Shown: one piece after another, positions 6,775 to 13,599 of the stretch
Layout: each line of letters begins with the position of its first letter
Numbering within the stretch: position 1 is the stretch's first letter
Assembly (NCBI GenBank): GCA_003648395.1
Contig: QMPB01000031.1
Coordinates: 1-15,886, forward strand
Direction of reading: 5' to 3'
From: Bacteroidota bacterium
GTDB lineage: Bacteria; Bacteroidota; Bacteroidia; Bacteroidales; UBA1556
DNA length: 15,886 bases
Notes under the pieces: generated by a model
Database searches by the model: none
What the model saw: the letters and a program-made list of their open reading frames with translations, nothing else
What the model was told of the DNA's origin: nothing
Made by a program: the position numbers and the translations under genes

Positions 6775-8601
6775 ATGGCTAAATCAAGAAAAAAGAAGCT
6801 TAAAAACAAAGCAAAAGGATTGAGGAAAATACTCTTTTCTATACTCATAGTATTTAGTATTATTATAGGTGGTTTACTGTATTATGCAACTATCAATTTA
6901 AATAGAATTGTAGCTGAAAATATACATTCTATATATAATCAATCACAATTGAATGAGTATTATTCATTAGATTTCAAAAAATTGCGTATAAATCTAATTG
7001 AAAGTAAAATAAAAATACTTCATCTTTCTTTTAAGCCAAGAAAGAGTTTTCATAAGCAATTCTTTATTGATAATGGTAGTATGAATATTAATATTGGAGA
7101 AATAACCCTTAAAAACGCTGATATAATTAAGATTATTTCTGATAATATTATTGTTGTAGATAAATTATTAATTAAAGATTCAGATATAAATCTTGTTAAT
7201 ACCTCCTCTCATTTCAATCCTTTTTCCTTCATTAAACCTAAAGTAAAAAATGACACATTACAATTGGATATTAGCCTTGGGAACATACAAATAAATAAAG
7301 CAAAGCTGAATTATATTACTGATGTTAATAATCCTAGTGGGACTAACTTTAAAGATTTCAATTTTGAGATAGTAGATTTTAGTTTAAAGAAAGATAAAGA
7401 AACTGTAATGATGTCGCTCATAAAAATGGAAACATCTTTGTCTGAAGCGCGGTATAATAATAATAAAGGAGTAAATATTGGATTAGAAAAACTAAGTTTA
7501 GAAATAGATGGTTTTTTAATTACAAATTCAGCAGGTAAATTTAATTACAATTATAAATCTTTTTTAATTAAGCTACAAAAACCTAGTTTTGAAACTAAGG
7601 ATAAAGTATATTCCATTTCTAGCAATTATATTATTATAGATGAGCTAAGAAGAACTCTAAATATTGATAATGTTAGTATTATGCCACTGCTATCTAAAAA
7701 GGATTTTGCAAATAATTACAAGTATCAAGAACTACGGCCAGAAATAAATTTAGACAAAGTAAAACTAGTGAATATCGATTATAGAAATCTTTTTGATTTT
7801 AACAATTTTGTTGCAGATAGTTTATTAATAAATGGAGGTGAAATATACCTCTATAAAGATAATCGGAAACCATTAAATAAAAATAAATTTCCAAAATATT
7901 TAGCAAAACAAATATTCAATATTAAACTACCTTTGAAAATAGATATTGTAAAAGCAAATAATATTGATATCCATTTCTCTGCCAAACAACCCAATAACTT
8001 ACTAAGTAAAATAGATATTCAAATTAATGATGCTAGCCTAAATAACATTCAAAATATAAAGTCAGATCAAAAATTAAAGTTAAACGCAACTGGCAAAGTT
8101 CACAATTCTATTCCTTTTAATGTTAATTTATTATTTGATTACTCAAAGGATGTTTTTAGCTTTAAAGGAAATATACAAAAGTCAGATTTAATCACATTAC
8201 GTAAACCTATTAGGTCATTTCTTCCTGTAGAAATTAGAAGTGGAATTATTCAGAATATGAAATTTAATGGTTATGCAAGTCGTACTACTTCAAAAGGAAA
8301 TATGGTTTTCCTATATAATAATTTGAATATTGAAATCCAGAACAATAATAAGGTGAAAAAGAAAGGCTTTCAGAATATAATTTTATCAACTGCAGCAAAT
8401 ACTATTATGCTTTCCAATAATCCAGTTCATGCAGATGCTCCTCCCAGAAAAGTTAATTTTGAGGTTGCAAGGGATATGAATAGAGGATTCATAAATATTC
8501 TCATCAAGTCCCTTCTTAGTGGCATGAAAGAAAGTTTATTGCCATCTAAAGAAAATAGAAAACAGTATAAAAAAGTCAAAAAATATTCAAAGCATAAGTA
8601 A
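6775..8601 (+). CDS. membrane-anchored AsmA-like envelope protein
   Basis: A 608-residue protein from the ATG at 6775 (MAKSRKKK); the frame is open to 6712, but that extension precedes an otherwise classical membrane anchor. A highly basic N-terminus (2-18) is followed by one transmembrane segment (about 19-40), placing the rest outside the inner membrane. The remainder is strand-rich with repeated patterns such as LGNIQINKAKLNY, LEKLSLEIDGF and INLDKVKLVNIDY, each introducing a beta-strand array, typical of AsmA/DUF748-type proteins. Relatives form long hydrophobic grooves that carry phospholipid between membranes or affect outer-membrane assembly; that function is inferred from fold resemblance only. 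The C-terminus is again basic (KENRKQYKKVKKYSKHK). It appears to be a single-gene unit, with a possible -7 box one mismatch from consensus at 6747. Confidence 0.6.
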   Translation: MAKSRKKKLKNKAKGLRKILFSILIVFSIIIGGLLYYATINLNRIVAENIHSIYNQSQLNEYYSLDFKKLRINLIESKIKILHLSFKPRKSFHKQFFIDNGSMNINIGEITLKNADIIKIISDNIIVVDKLLIKDSDINLVNTSSHFNPFSFIKPKVKNDTLQLDISLGNIQINKAKLNYITDVNNPSGTNFKDFNFEIVDFSLKKDKETVMMSLIKMETSLSEARYNNNKGVNIGLEKLSLEIDGFLITNSAGKFNYNYKSFLIKLQKPSFETKDKVYSISSNYIIIDELRRTLNIDNVSIMPLLSKKDFANNYKYQELRPEINLDKVKLVNIDYRNLFDFNNFVADSLLINGGEIYLYKDNRKPLNKNKFPKYLAKQIFNIKLPLKIDIVKANNIDIHFSAKQPNNLLSKIDIQINDASLNNIQNIKSDQKLKLNATGKVHNSIPFNVNLLFDYSKDVFSFKGNIQKSDLITLRKPIRSFLPVEIRSGIIQNMKFNGYASRTTSKGNMVFLYNNLNIEIQNNNKVKKKGFQNIILSTAANTIMLSNNPVHADAPPRKVNFEVARDMNRGFINILIKSLLSGMKESLLPSKENRKQYKKVKKYSKHK

Positions 8602-8610
8602 ATACTTTGA

Positions 8611-8639
8611 CATCGGTGTCACTTGAAACGACACCAATG
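8611..8639. terminator. hairpin after the AsmA-like gene
   Basis: Ten-base arms CATCGGTGTC and GACACCAATG (one mismatch on the plus strand, a G-T wobble if read on the minus strand) enclose a 9-nt loop, starting 10 bp after the stop codon. The position fits a terminator, but no T-run follows on the plus strand. Confidence 0.4.
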
Positions 8640-8730
8640 CTATTAATTAATCAAGTAGCGAAAAAAAAATCAATCAACAAACGTAAAAATTAATGAAATA
8701 AAACATACCGTTTATTCCGCTAAATATTAT

Positions 8731-8738
8731 TAGCTTTG
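8731..8738 (+). promoter_or_regulatory. -7 promoter box upstream of arcC
   Basis: TAGCTTTG matches TAnnTTTG exactly. Starting transcription around 8745 would give arcC an unusually long leader of about 120 nt, which contains the repeats listed separately. No obvious -33 element was recognised. Confidence 0.5.
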
Positions 8739-8750
8739 CCTCCCTTTTTA

Positions 8751-8826
8751 TTGATACACTTCGTGTCTTATTTATACACTTATGTATCAGTACCTTAATA
8801 CTAATTAATTATAAAAAGTAGTATTA
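8751..8826 (+). promoter_or_regulatory. repeat-rich leader of arcC
   Basis: Three elements sit between the proposed -7 box and arcC. First, a direct repeat ATACACTT at 8754-8761 and 8774-8781, exactly 20 bp apart. Second, an outer inverted pair TGATACA (8752-8758) and TGTATCA (8783-8789) enclosing it. Third, a second inverted pair TAATACTA (8796-8803) and TAGTATTA (8819-8826). They could form two RNA hairpins in the leader or be two-turn-spaced operator sites. No known riboswitch class or ArgR box was recognised. Confidence 0.4.
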
Positions 8827-8866
8827 TATCAAAGAAGTAGAATTAATTTATTATAAATTATTTATT

Positions 8867-9808
8867 ATGAACAAATTAGCAGTAGTAGCTTTTGGAGGAA
8901 ATGCTCTTTTAAAGAGTGGACAGAAAGGTACAATTAGTGAGCAAGAAGCAAATATTTTTGAGGCTTGTGACGATATAGTAGATTTAATAGAACAAGGATA
9001 TAACATAGTAATTACTCATGGTAATGGCCCTCAAGTTGGTAATGTTATGCTTCAACACGAAGCGGGATTTAAAATTTTTGATATTCCAAAACAGCCTATT
9101 GATATTTGTGTAGCAGAGACTCAAGGTTCTATCGGTTATATGATTGAACAACAAATGATGAATGTTTTTATAGAGCGTGGAATCACTAAAAATATAGTAA
9201 CTCTTGTAACTCAGGTATTAGTTGACGAAGAAGACCCTGCTTTTAAAAATCCTGCTAAACCTGTTGGCCCTTATTATACTGAGGAAGAAGCAGAGCACAT
9301 GAAAGAAGAGCAAAAATGGAACTTCAAAGAAGACCCTGCTGGTAGAGGCTGGAGACGTGTTGTTGCTTCACCTAAACCAAAAGAAATTAGCAACTGGAAA
9401 ATAGTTGAACAATTGTCTCGTGAGGGAAATATTGTAGTTACTGCCGGTGGTGGTGGTATTCCTGCTTTCTTGAAGAAAACTAATAAATACGAAGGTATAG
9501 ACGCTGTGATTGATAAAGACTTAGCTTCTGCTACTTTAGCAGGTAAAATTAAAGCTGATGCATTCTTTATTCTTACTGACGTTACTCACGTAATGGTAAA
9601 TTTTAATACTCCTGAGCAGCAAAAACTTAATGGCGTAAGTGTAGATGAAATGAAAAAACATCTTGCTGATGGACAATTTACTGAAGGAAGTATGGCTCCA
9701 AAGGTAAGAGCCGCTATTCAATTTGTTGAGAATGGAGGAAATGAAGCTGTTATTACTGATGCTAGATTACTAAAGAAAGAAGGCTCAGGAACTAGAATAC
9801 GTAAATAG
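8867..9808 (+). CDS. arcC: carbamate kinase
   Basis: Transfers phosphate from carbamoyl phosphate to ADP, yielding ATP, ammonia and carbon dioxide: the energy-producing last step of arginine, citrulline or agmatine fermentation, in the cytosol. The 313 residues span the full amino-acid-kinase fold. GGNAL (10-14) and HGNGPQVG (51-58) bind phosphate and substrate, KPVGP (131-135) lies in the protruding subdomain, GGGGIP (194-199) and DKDLAS (216-221) form the active centre, and GSMAPKV (274-280) is the family signature near the C-terminus. The next gene is ornithine carbamoyltransferase, which supplies carbamoyl phosphate when running in the catabolic direction. The 265 bp before it contain a candidate promoter and repeats; a hairpin terminator follows at 9892-9939. 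Confidence 0.97.
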   Translation: MNKLAVVAFGGNALLKSGQKGTISEQEANIFEACDDIVDLIEQGYNIVITHGNGPQVGNVMLQHEAGFKIFDIPKQPIDICVAETQGSIGYMIEQQMMNVFIERGITKNIVTLVTQVLVDEEDPAFKNPAKPVGPYYTEEEAEHMKEEQKWNFKEDPAGRGWRRVVASPKPKEISNWKIVEQLSREGNIVVTAGGGGIPAFLKKTNKYEGIDAVIDKDLASATLAGKIKADAFFILTDVTHVMVNFNTPEQQKLNGVSVDEMKKHLADGQFTEGSMAPKVRAAIQFVENGGNEAVITDARLLKKEGSGTRIRK

Positions 9809-9818
9809 TAAAAGGAGA

Positions 9819-9855
9819 ACACAGATTACACGGATTAATTGGATATTCACAGGTT
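9819..9855. repeat. degenerate 9-bp tandem repeat (ACACAGATT type)
   Basis: ACACAGATT and ACACGGATT abut at 9819-9836, followed by weaker copies to about 9855. The tract begins 10 bp after the arcC stop codon. A related tract follows the peptidase gene at 13153-13191 and shares the lead-in AAAGGA. This looks like a dispersed intergenic repeat family. Confidence 0.5.
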
Positions 9856-9971
9856 AATAAGTAAAATGCTTTGCGTAAAAGATTGAAAAGGAAAGTAAGG
9901 AATTGTAAGATGCTTCGCATTTTTACAACACCTTACTTTTTTACAATACTTTACCTTTTTACTTATTACCT
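9851..9971. repeat. nested inverted-repeat region between arcC and arcB
   Basis: An outer imperfect pair, AGGTTAATAAGTAAAA (9851-9866) with 9957-9971 (one bulged base), encloses an inner 17-bp pair (9892-9908 with 9923-9939). The core motif GTAAnATGCTTyGC occurs twice (about 9861-9874 and 9905-9918). The right side holds three direct copies of a T5-TAC-containing unit, so several alternative pairings are possible. The outer right arm overlaps the arcB -7 box. Confidence 0.55.
9892..9939 (+). terminator. terminator hairpin of arcC
   Basis: A 17-bp stem with two mismatches has arms GTAAGG/CCTTAC near its base, and the small ATGC-TTC-GCAT hairpin occupies the top. T residues at 9937-9942 end the second arm, as in a rho-independent terminator, 84 bp after the arcC stop. 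Confidence 0.6.
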
Positions 9972-9974
9972 TTG
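9967..9974 (+). promoter_or_regulatory. -7 promoter box of arcB
   Basis: TACCTTTG matches TAnnTTTG exactly and is followed by CG, 52 bp before the arcB start. It shows that arcB can be transcribed apart from arcC, just after the arcC terminator. Confidence 0.65.
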
Positions 9975-10012
9975 CGAAATATAATAGATTATTAAATAAC
10001 AACACTTAAAAT

Positions 10013-10018
10013 AGGAGA
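10013..10018 (+). promoter_or_regulatory. Shine-Dalgarno site of arcB
   Basis: AGGAGA lies 8 nt before the arcB ATG. It stands out because almost every other gene here lacks such a site, and it suggests strong translation. Confidence 0.6.
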
Positions 10019-10026
10019 ATAAAATT

Positions 10027-11028
10027 ATGGCTTTTAACTTAAGAAACAGAAATTTTTTGAAGCTTTTAGACTTCACACCAAAGGAAATGAAATTTTTATT
10101 GGATTTATCTCTAGAATTAAAAAGGGCAAAATATGCTGGTACTGAGCAAGAGACTCTCAAAGGAAAAAATATTGCTTTAATATTTGAAAAAGCATCTACT
10201 CGTACTCGTTGTGCCTTCGAGACGGCAGCTCACGATCAAGGAGCTAGAGTAACATATTTAGGACCATCTGGCTCTCAGATTGGGTCTAAAGAAACAATGA
10301 AAGATACTGCGCGAGTACTTGGACGTATGTATGATGGTATTGAGTATCGTGGTTTTGGTCAAGATATAGTTGAAGAGCTAGGTGCTTTTGCTGGTGTTCC
10401 TGTATGGAATGGTTTAACCAACGAATTTCACCCAACACAAATTCTTGCCGATTTCCTAACAATGATGGAGCATACTGATAAACCACTTAGTAAAGTTAGT
10501 TTTGCATACCTAGGGGATGCTCGCAATAATATGGGCAACTCACTTATGATTGGTGCTGCTCTTATGGGAATGGATTTTCGGGCTGTAGCTCCTAAAGCTG
10601 TTCAGCCTACTGATGAACTTGTTGCTACTGCTAACAAAATAGCTAAAGAAACTGGTGCTACTATCACTATTACTGATGATACAAATGCTGGTGTTAAAGG
10701 ATGTGATTTTCTTTATACCGATGTGTGGGTAAGTATGGGCGAAGCTGATGAGGTTTGGAAAGAGCGCATTGAATTACTTAAGCCTTACCAAATTAACAAA
10801 GCAATGATGGATGCTACAGAAAATGCTGATGCTAAATTTATGCACTGTCTTCCTGCTTTCCACAACCGTGATACTAAAGTAGGAGAAGAGATTTTCCAGA
10901 AATTTGGGCTTGACGGATTAGAAGTTACTGAAGAAGTTTTTGAGTCTGAAGCAAGTATTGTTTTTGATGAAGCTGAAAACCGTTTACATACTATTAAGGC
11001 TGTAATGGTAGCCACTCTTGGAGCATAA
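10027..11028 (+). CDS. arcB: ornithine carbamoyltransferase, probably catabolic
   Basis: Interconverts ornithine plus carbamoyl phosphate and citrulline plus phosphate, in the cytosol. The 333 residues carry all landmarks: STRTR (57-61) for carbamoyl phosphate, SQIGSKET (83-90), R107 in EYRGF, HPTQ (135-138), DVWVSMG (232-238) for ornithine and HCLP (273-276). These ornithine-type motifs argue for a true ornithine enzyme, not the acyl-ornithine transcarbamylase used for arginine synthesis in many Bacteroidota. Being next to carbamate kinase, it most likely works in the breakdown direction (ArcB), feeding carbamoyl phosphate to ATP synthesis; biosynthetic ArgF is the alternative. It has its own -7 box and a clear Shine-Dalgarno. 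Arginine deiminase and an arginine/ornithine antiporter are absent from the window. Confidence 0.95.
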   Translation: MAFNLRNRNFLKLLDFTPKEMKFLLDLSLELKRAKYAGTEQETLKGKNIALIFEKASTRTRCAFETAAHDQGARVTYLGPSGSQIGSKETMKDTARVLGRMYDGIEYRGFGQDIVEELGAFAGVPVWNGLTNEFHPTQILADFLTMMEHTDKPLSKVSFAYLGDARNNMGNSLMIGAALMGMDFRAVAPKAVQPTDELVATANKIAKETGATITITDDTNAGVKGCDFLYTDVWVSMGEADEVWKERIELLKPYQINKAMMDATENADAKFMHCLPAFHNRDTKVGEEIFQKFGLDGLEVTEEVFESEASIVFDEAENRLHTIKAVMVATLGA

Positions 11029-11038
11029 TCATAATTAT

Positions 11039-11154
11039 GCGGCTATAAAAGCCGCCAATCTCTTCGTTGGACTTGAATTATCAATCAGTCATTTACCTAT
11101 AGTAAACTCTTGATTAACAATTTTACATCCGCCTCGACCTTGACGGCTTTTATA
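11039..11154. repeat. structured MITE-like or RNA-like element after arcB
   Basis: Fifteen-base arms (11044-11058 and 11140-11154, one mismatch, TATAAAAGCCG core) enclose 81 nt. Inside or overlapping are GCGGCT/AGCCGC (11039-11055), CCAAT/GTTGG (11055-11070) and TTTAC/GTAAA (about 11092-11106). It starts 10 bp after the arcB stop. A miniature inverted-repeat element, an unusual terminator or a structured RNA are all possible; I recognise no known family. Confidence 0.45.
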
Positions 11155-11189
11155 CACCTTAATTTTATATTTAAAAATAAATCTACAAT

Positions 11190-11220
11190 AAAAAAGGATG
11201 GCATATTGTCATCCTTTTTT
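11190..11220. terminator. intrinsic terminator downstream of arcB
   Basis: A perfect 11-bp stem, AAAAAAGGATG with CATCCTTTTTT, encloses a 9-nt loop. The A and T runs on both sides make it able to act on either strand. It is the likely end of arcB transcripts and lies before the peptidase promoter. Confidence 0.85.
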
Positions 11221-11246
11221 CATTATAAGAATTGCTTCTTTTTTCA

Positions 11247-11254
11247 TAACTTTG
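11247..11254 (+). promoter_or_regulatory. -7 promoter box of the M1 peptidase gene
   Basis: TAACTTTG matches TAnnTTTG exactly, 27 bp before the ATG at 11282. Together with the terminator at 11190-11220 it excludes the longer open frame beginning at 11198. Confidence 0.6.
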
Positions 11255-11281
11255 TTAGCTCATTTAACTAAATCTCACAGA

Positions 11282-13150
11282 ATGAAGTTTATTCCTTACA
11301 TCACAATTTTACTAGCATCATTAATTTCAGCAAATACATTATTCTCCCAAAAGACAGATGACTTATTTATGACCAAGTCAATAAAGAAAGCTGTTGAGAA
11401 TAAAACAAGGACTCTAAAAGGAATTCCTGGCATTAATTATTGGCAAAACTCAACAGATTATTTCATAAAAGTTGAACTAATTCCTGACACTAGGACTTTA
11501 ATTGGTTCTGAAGAAATAACTTATGTAAATAATAGTCCTGACACATTAAAAGAGCTTTGGATTAATCTTATTCAAGATTTACTTAAAAAAGGGGTTGCTC
11601 GCGATTGGGATTTGGGAAAGATTGACTTGCACGATGGTGTAAATATTAAAGCAATCTCTATTGATGGAAAAAGTATTGATATTAATTCAAAAGCAATTTC
11701 CCATACTTCAACTATTATGAAAATAGCCTTGAAAAAATATTTCTCACCAAAAAGTTCTCATAAAGTAAAAATTGAATGGACTTCTGTTATCACTGGCACT
11801 CGCAATGTACGAAACGGAACATATAACAAAACCAACTTCATGGTTGGATATTGGTTCCCAAAAATTGCAGTTTACGATGATATTTATGGTTGGGATAAGA
11901 TTCCACATAAGGGAAATTGCGAATTCTATAACGAATTCGGAGATTTTGAAGTAGAAATTACTGTGCCAAAAGATTATATTGTCTGGTCATCGGGAATTCT
12001 TCAAAATAAAGAAGAAGTTTTGAATAAGAAATATATTAAGAGAATGGAGGAAGCGAAACAATCTGATGAAATAATACATATCGTAACCCAAAAAGATAGA
12101 GATAATGGTGATATTATGGTAAATGGAGATAAATTAACTTGGAAGTTCAAAGTTAAGGATATGCCTGATTTTGCTTTCTCAGCAAGTAAAACTTATATAT
12201 GGGATGGAACAAGTATTCAATTAAAAACCAAAAGAGTAACTGTATATACAGCATATAAATCAAAGTCACCAGATTTTTCGGAAGTTACTGAGATTTCTCG
12301 TAACACCATTGATTATTACTCAAATATAAGTCCTAAAATTGAGTTTCCGTATTCACAAATAACTATTTTCAATGGCGGAGGAGGCATGGAATACCCAGGA
12401 ATGGTAAACGACGGTGATATGATAAATAGAAACAATACTTTATACGTCACATCGCATGAGATAGGGCATAGTTATTTCCCATTTAACACAGGGCTTAATG
12501 AAGAGCTTTATGCATGGATGGATGAAGGAATGATAAGTTACTTACCTAGTGGTTTTATAGCTAAATACACCAATGATAGCAACTATTTTCCATTTAAAAG
12601 ATTCATTGAAGCTTACAATAATAGAGCAGGAACTGCTTTTGAAATTCCATTAATGATTCCTTCTACTAATACAGGATTTGCTTATCGCTGGCAAGCATAT
12701 AATCGTTCTTCATTAGCTTTTAGCACTTTACACGATTATCTTGGAGAAGAACTATTTTCTAAAGGTTTGCAAAAGTTTACAAAACGGTGGAAAAGTAAAC
12801 ACCCCACACCATTTGATTTCTTTTATACATTCAATGATGTAGCAGGAGAAGATTTGGGTTGGTTTTGGAAACCTTGGTTTTACGATTTAGGTTATGCAGA
12901 TTTGACAATTGGTGAAATACAAAACAATAGAGTTGAAATAATTAATAATGGAGGATTTCCCGTTGCCGTAAAACTAGTTATAACTACTAAGGATGGTGAG
13001 GTTCATAAATATGGAGCTAAAGCAAATATATGGAAAGGTGGAGTTAAAAGAATGTGGATTAATATTTCTGAGAAAGATATTATTAGCTTTAAGTTAGATA
13101 CTGAACTTATTCCTGATGCATTTCCTGAAGATAATTATTTAAAAAAATAA
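11282..13150 (+). CDS. secreted M1-family zinc metallopeptidase
   Basis: A 622-residue exported enzyme of the gluzincin M1 aminopeptidase family. A signal peptide (MKFIPYITILLASLISANTLFSQ) directs it to the periplasm or beyond. Residues about 45-230 form the N-terminal beta domain. The catalytic domain has NGGGGMEYPG (364-373), which replaces the classical GAMEN exopeptidase loop, then HEIGH (392-396) followed by 18 residues and the third zinc ligand E415 in AWMDEG. Y and R residues in the AYRWQAYNRSS region fit the substrate-binding helix area. The C-terminal 80 residues form a beta-rich tail. It probably trims peptides for nutrition, but specificity cannot be read here. The frame is open from 11198, yet the terminator and -7 box in between make 11282 the start. 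It is a single-gene unit. Confidence 0.92.
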   Translation: MKFIPYITILLASLISANTLFSQKTDDLFMTKSIKKAVENKTRTLKGIPGINYWQNSTDYFIKVELIPDTRTLIGSEEITYVNNSPDTLKELWINLIQDLLKKGVARDWDLGKIDLHDGVNIKAISIDGKSIDINSKAISHTSTIMKIALKKYFSPKSSHKVKIEWTSVITGTRNVRNGTYNKTNFMVGYWFPKIAVYDDIYGWDKIPHKGNCEFYNEFGDFEVEITVPKDYIVWSSGILQNKEEVLNKKYIKRMEEAKQSDEIIHIVTQKDRDNGDIMVNGDKLTWKFKVKDMPDFAFSASKTYIWDGTSIQLKTKRVTVYTAYKSKSPDFSEVTEISRNTIDYYSNISPKIEFPYSQITIFNGGGGMEYPGMVNDGDMINRNNTLYVTSHEIGHSYFPFNTGLNEELYAWMDEGMISYLPSGFIAKYTNDSNYFPFKRFIEAYNNRAGTAFEIPLMIPSTNTGFAYRWQAYNRSSLAFSTLHDYLGEELFSKGLQKFTKRWKSKHPTPFDFFYTFNDVAGEDLGWFWKPWFYDLGYADLTIGEIQNNRVEIINNGGFPVAVKLVITTKDGEVHKYGAKANIWKGGVKRMWINISEKDIISFKLDTELIPDAFPEDNYLKK

Positions 13151-13152
13151 AG

Positions 13153-13191
13153 GAATACAGATGATACTAATACGACAGATGTACACAGATT
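13153..13191. repeat. second degenerate ACAGAT-type repeat tract
   Basis: ATACAGATG, ATACGACAGATG and TACACAGATT follow one another just after the peptidase stop codon. The last copy is identical over 9 bp to the first unit after arcC (ACACAGATT at 13183-13191 and 9819-9827). Confidence 0.4.
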
Positions 13192-13221
13192 GTAAAGAAA
13201 GTAAAAAACATATCGCTTACA

Positions 13222-13242
13222 AACAATTAATTGTTAATTTTG
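13222..13242 (+). promoter_or_regulatory. panD -7 box with overlapping palindrome
   Basis: TAATTTTG (13235-13242) matches TAnnTTTG and ends only 7 nt before the panD ATG, implying a leader of almost no length. A perfect 14-bp palindrome AACAATTAATTGTT (13222-13235) abuts it and could be an operator, or chance. Confidence 0.5.
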
Positions 13243-13249
13243 CAGTCTT

Positions 13250-13594
13250 ATGCAAATAGAAGTATTAAAATCGAAAATTCACCGCGTTAAGGTTACTCAA
13301 GCTGACCTTAATTATATTGGTAGTATTACCATTGACGAAGATTTAATGGATGCGGTAGATATTATTGAAAACGAAAGAGTCCATATTTATAATATAAATA
13401 ATGGCGAACGTTTCGATACTTATGTAATTAAAGGCAAAAGAGGTAGTGGAGTAATTGGTGTAAATGGTGCAGCAGCAAGAAAAGTACAGGTAAATGACTA
13501 TTTAATTATAGTTTCTTATGCTCATATGGATTTTGAAGAAGCAAAAAGTCATCAAGCAGCAATTATTTTTCCAACAGAAGATAATAAACCTTAA
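13250..13594 (+). CDS. panD: aspartate 1-decarboxylase (proenzyme)
   Basis: Decarboxylates L-aspartate to beta-alanine, the precursor for pantothenate and coenzyme A. It is made as an inactive chain that cuts itself between G24 and S25 (NYIGS), leaving a pyruvoyl group on the new N-terminus. The 114-residue length is typical. K9, H11, R12, R54, T57 and Y58 occupy the conserved active-site positions, and the [10 protein letters not shown] stretch (70-79) is highly characteristic. It leads a compact set with the flippase-like gene 5 bp downstream and rfaE2 overlapping that. The usual partner panC is not next to it here; the upstream gene is an unrelated peptidase with its own promoter. The start follows a -7 box so closely that the mRNA may be leaderless. 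Confidence 0.96.
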   Translation: MQIEVLKSKIHRVKVTQADLNYIGSITIDEDLMDAVDIIENERVHIYNINNGERFDTYVIKGKRGSGVIGVNGAAARKVQVNDYLIIVSYAHMDFEEAKSHQAAIIFPTEDNKP

Positions 13595-13599
13595 TAATT

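Noticed and set aside
10286..11015. two minus-strand open frames within the ornithine carbamoyltransferase gene
   Set aside because: Shadows of a gene with all its catalytic motifs; no independent support.
11039..11154. riboswitch or known structured RNA after arcB
   Set aside because: It lies after the gene, not before one, and no conserved core of a known riboswitch class was recognised; kept only as an unexplained element.
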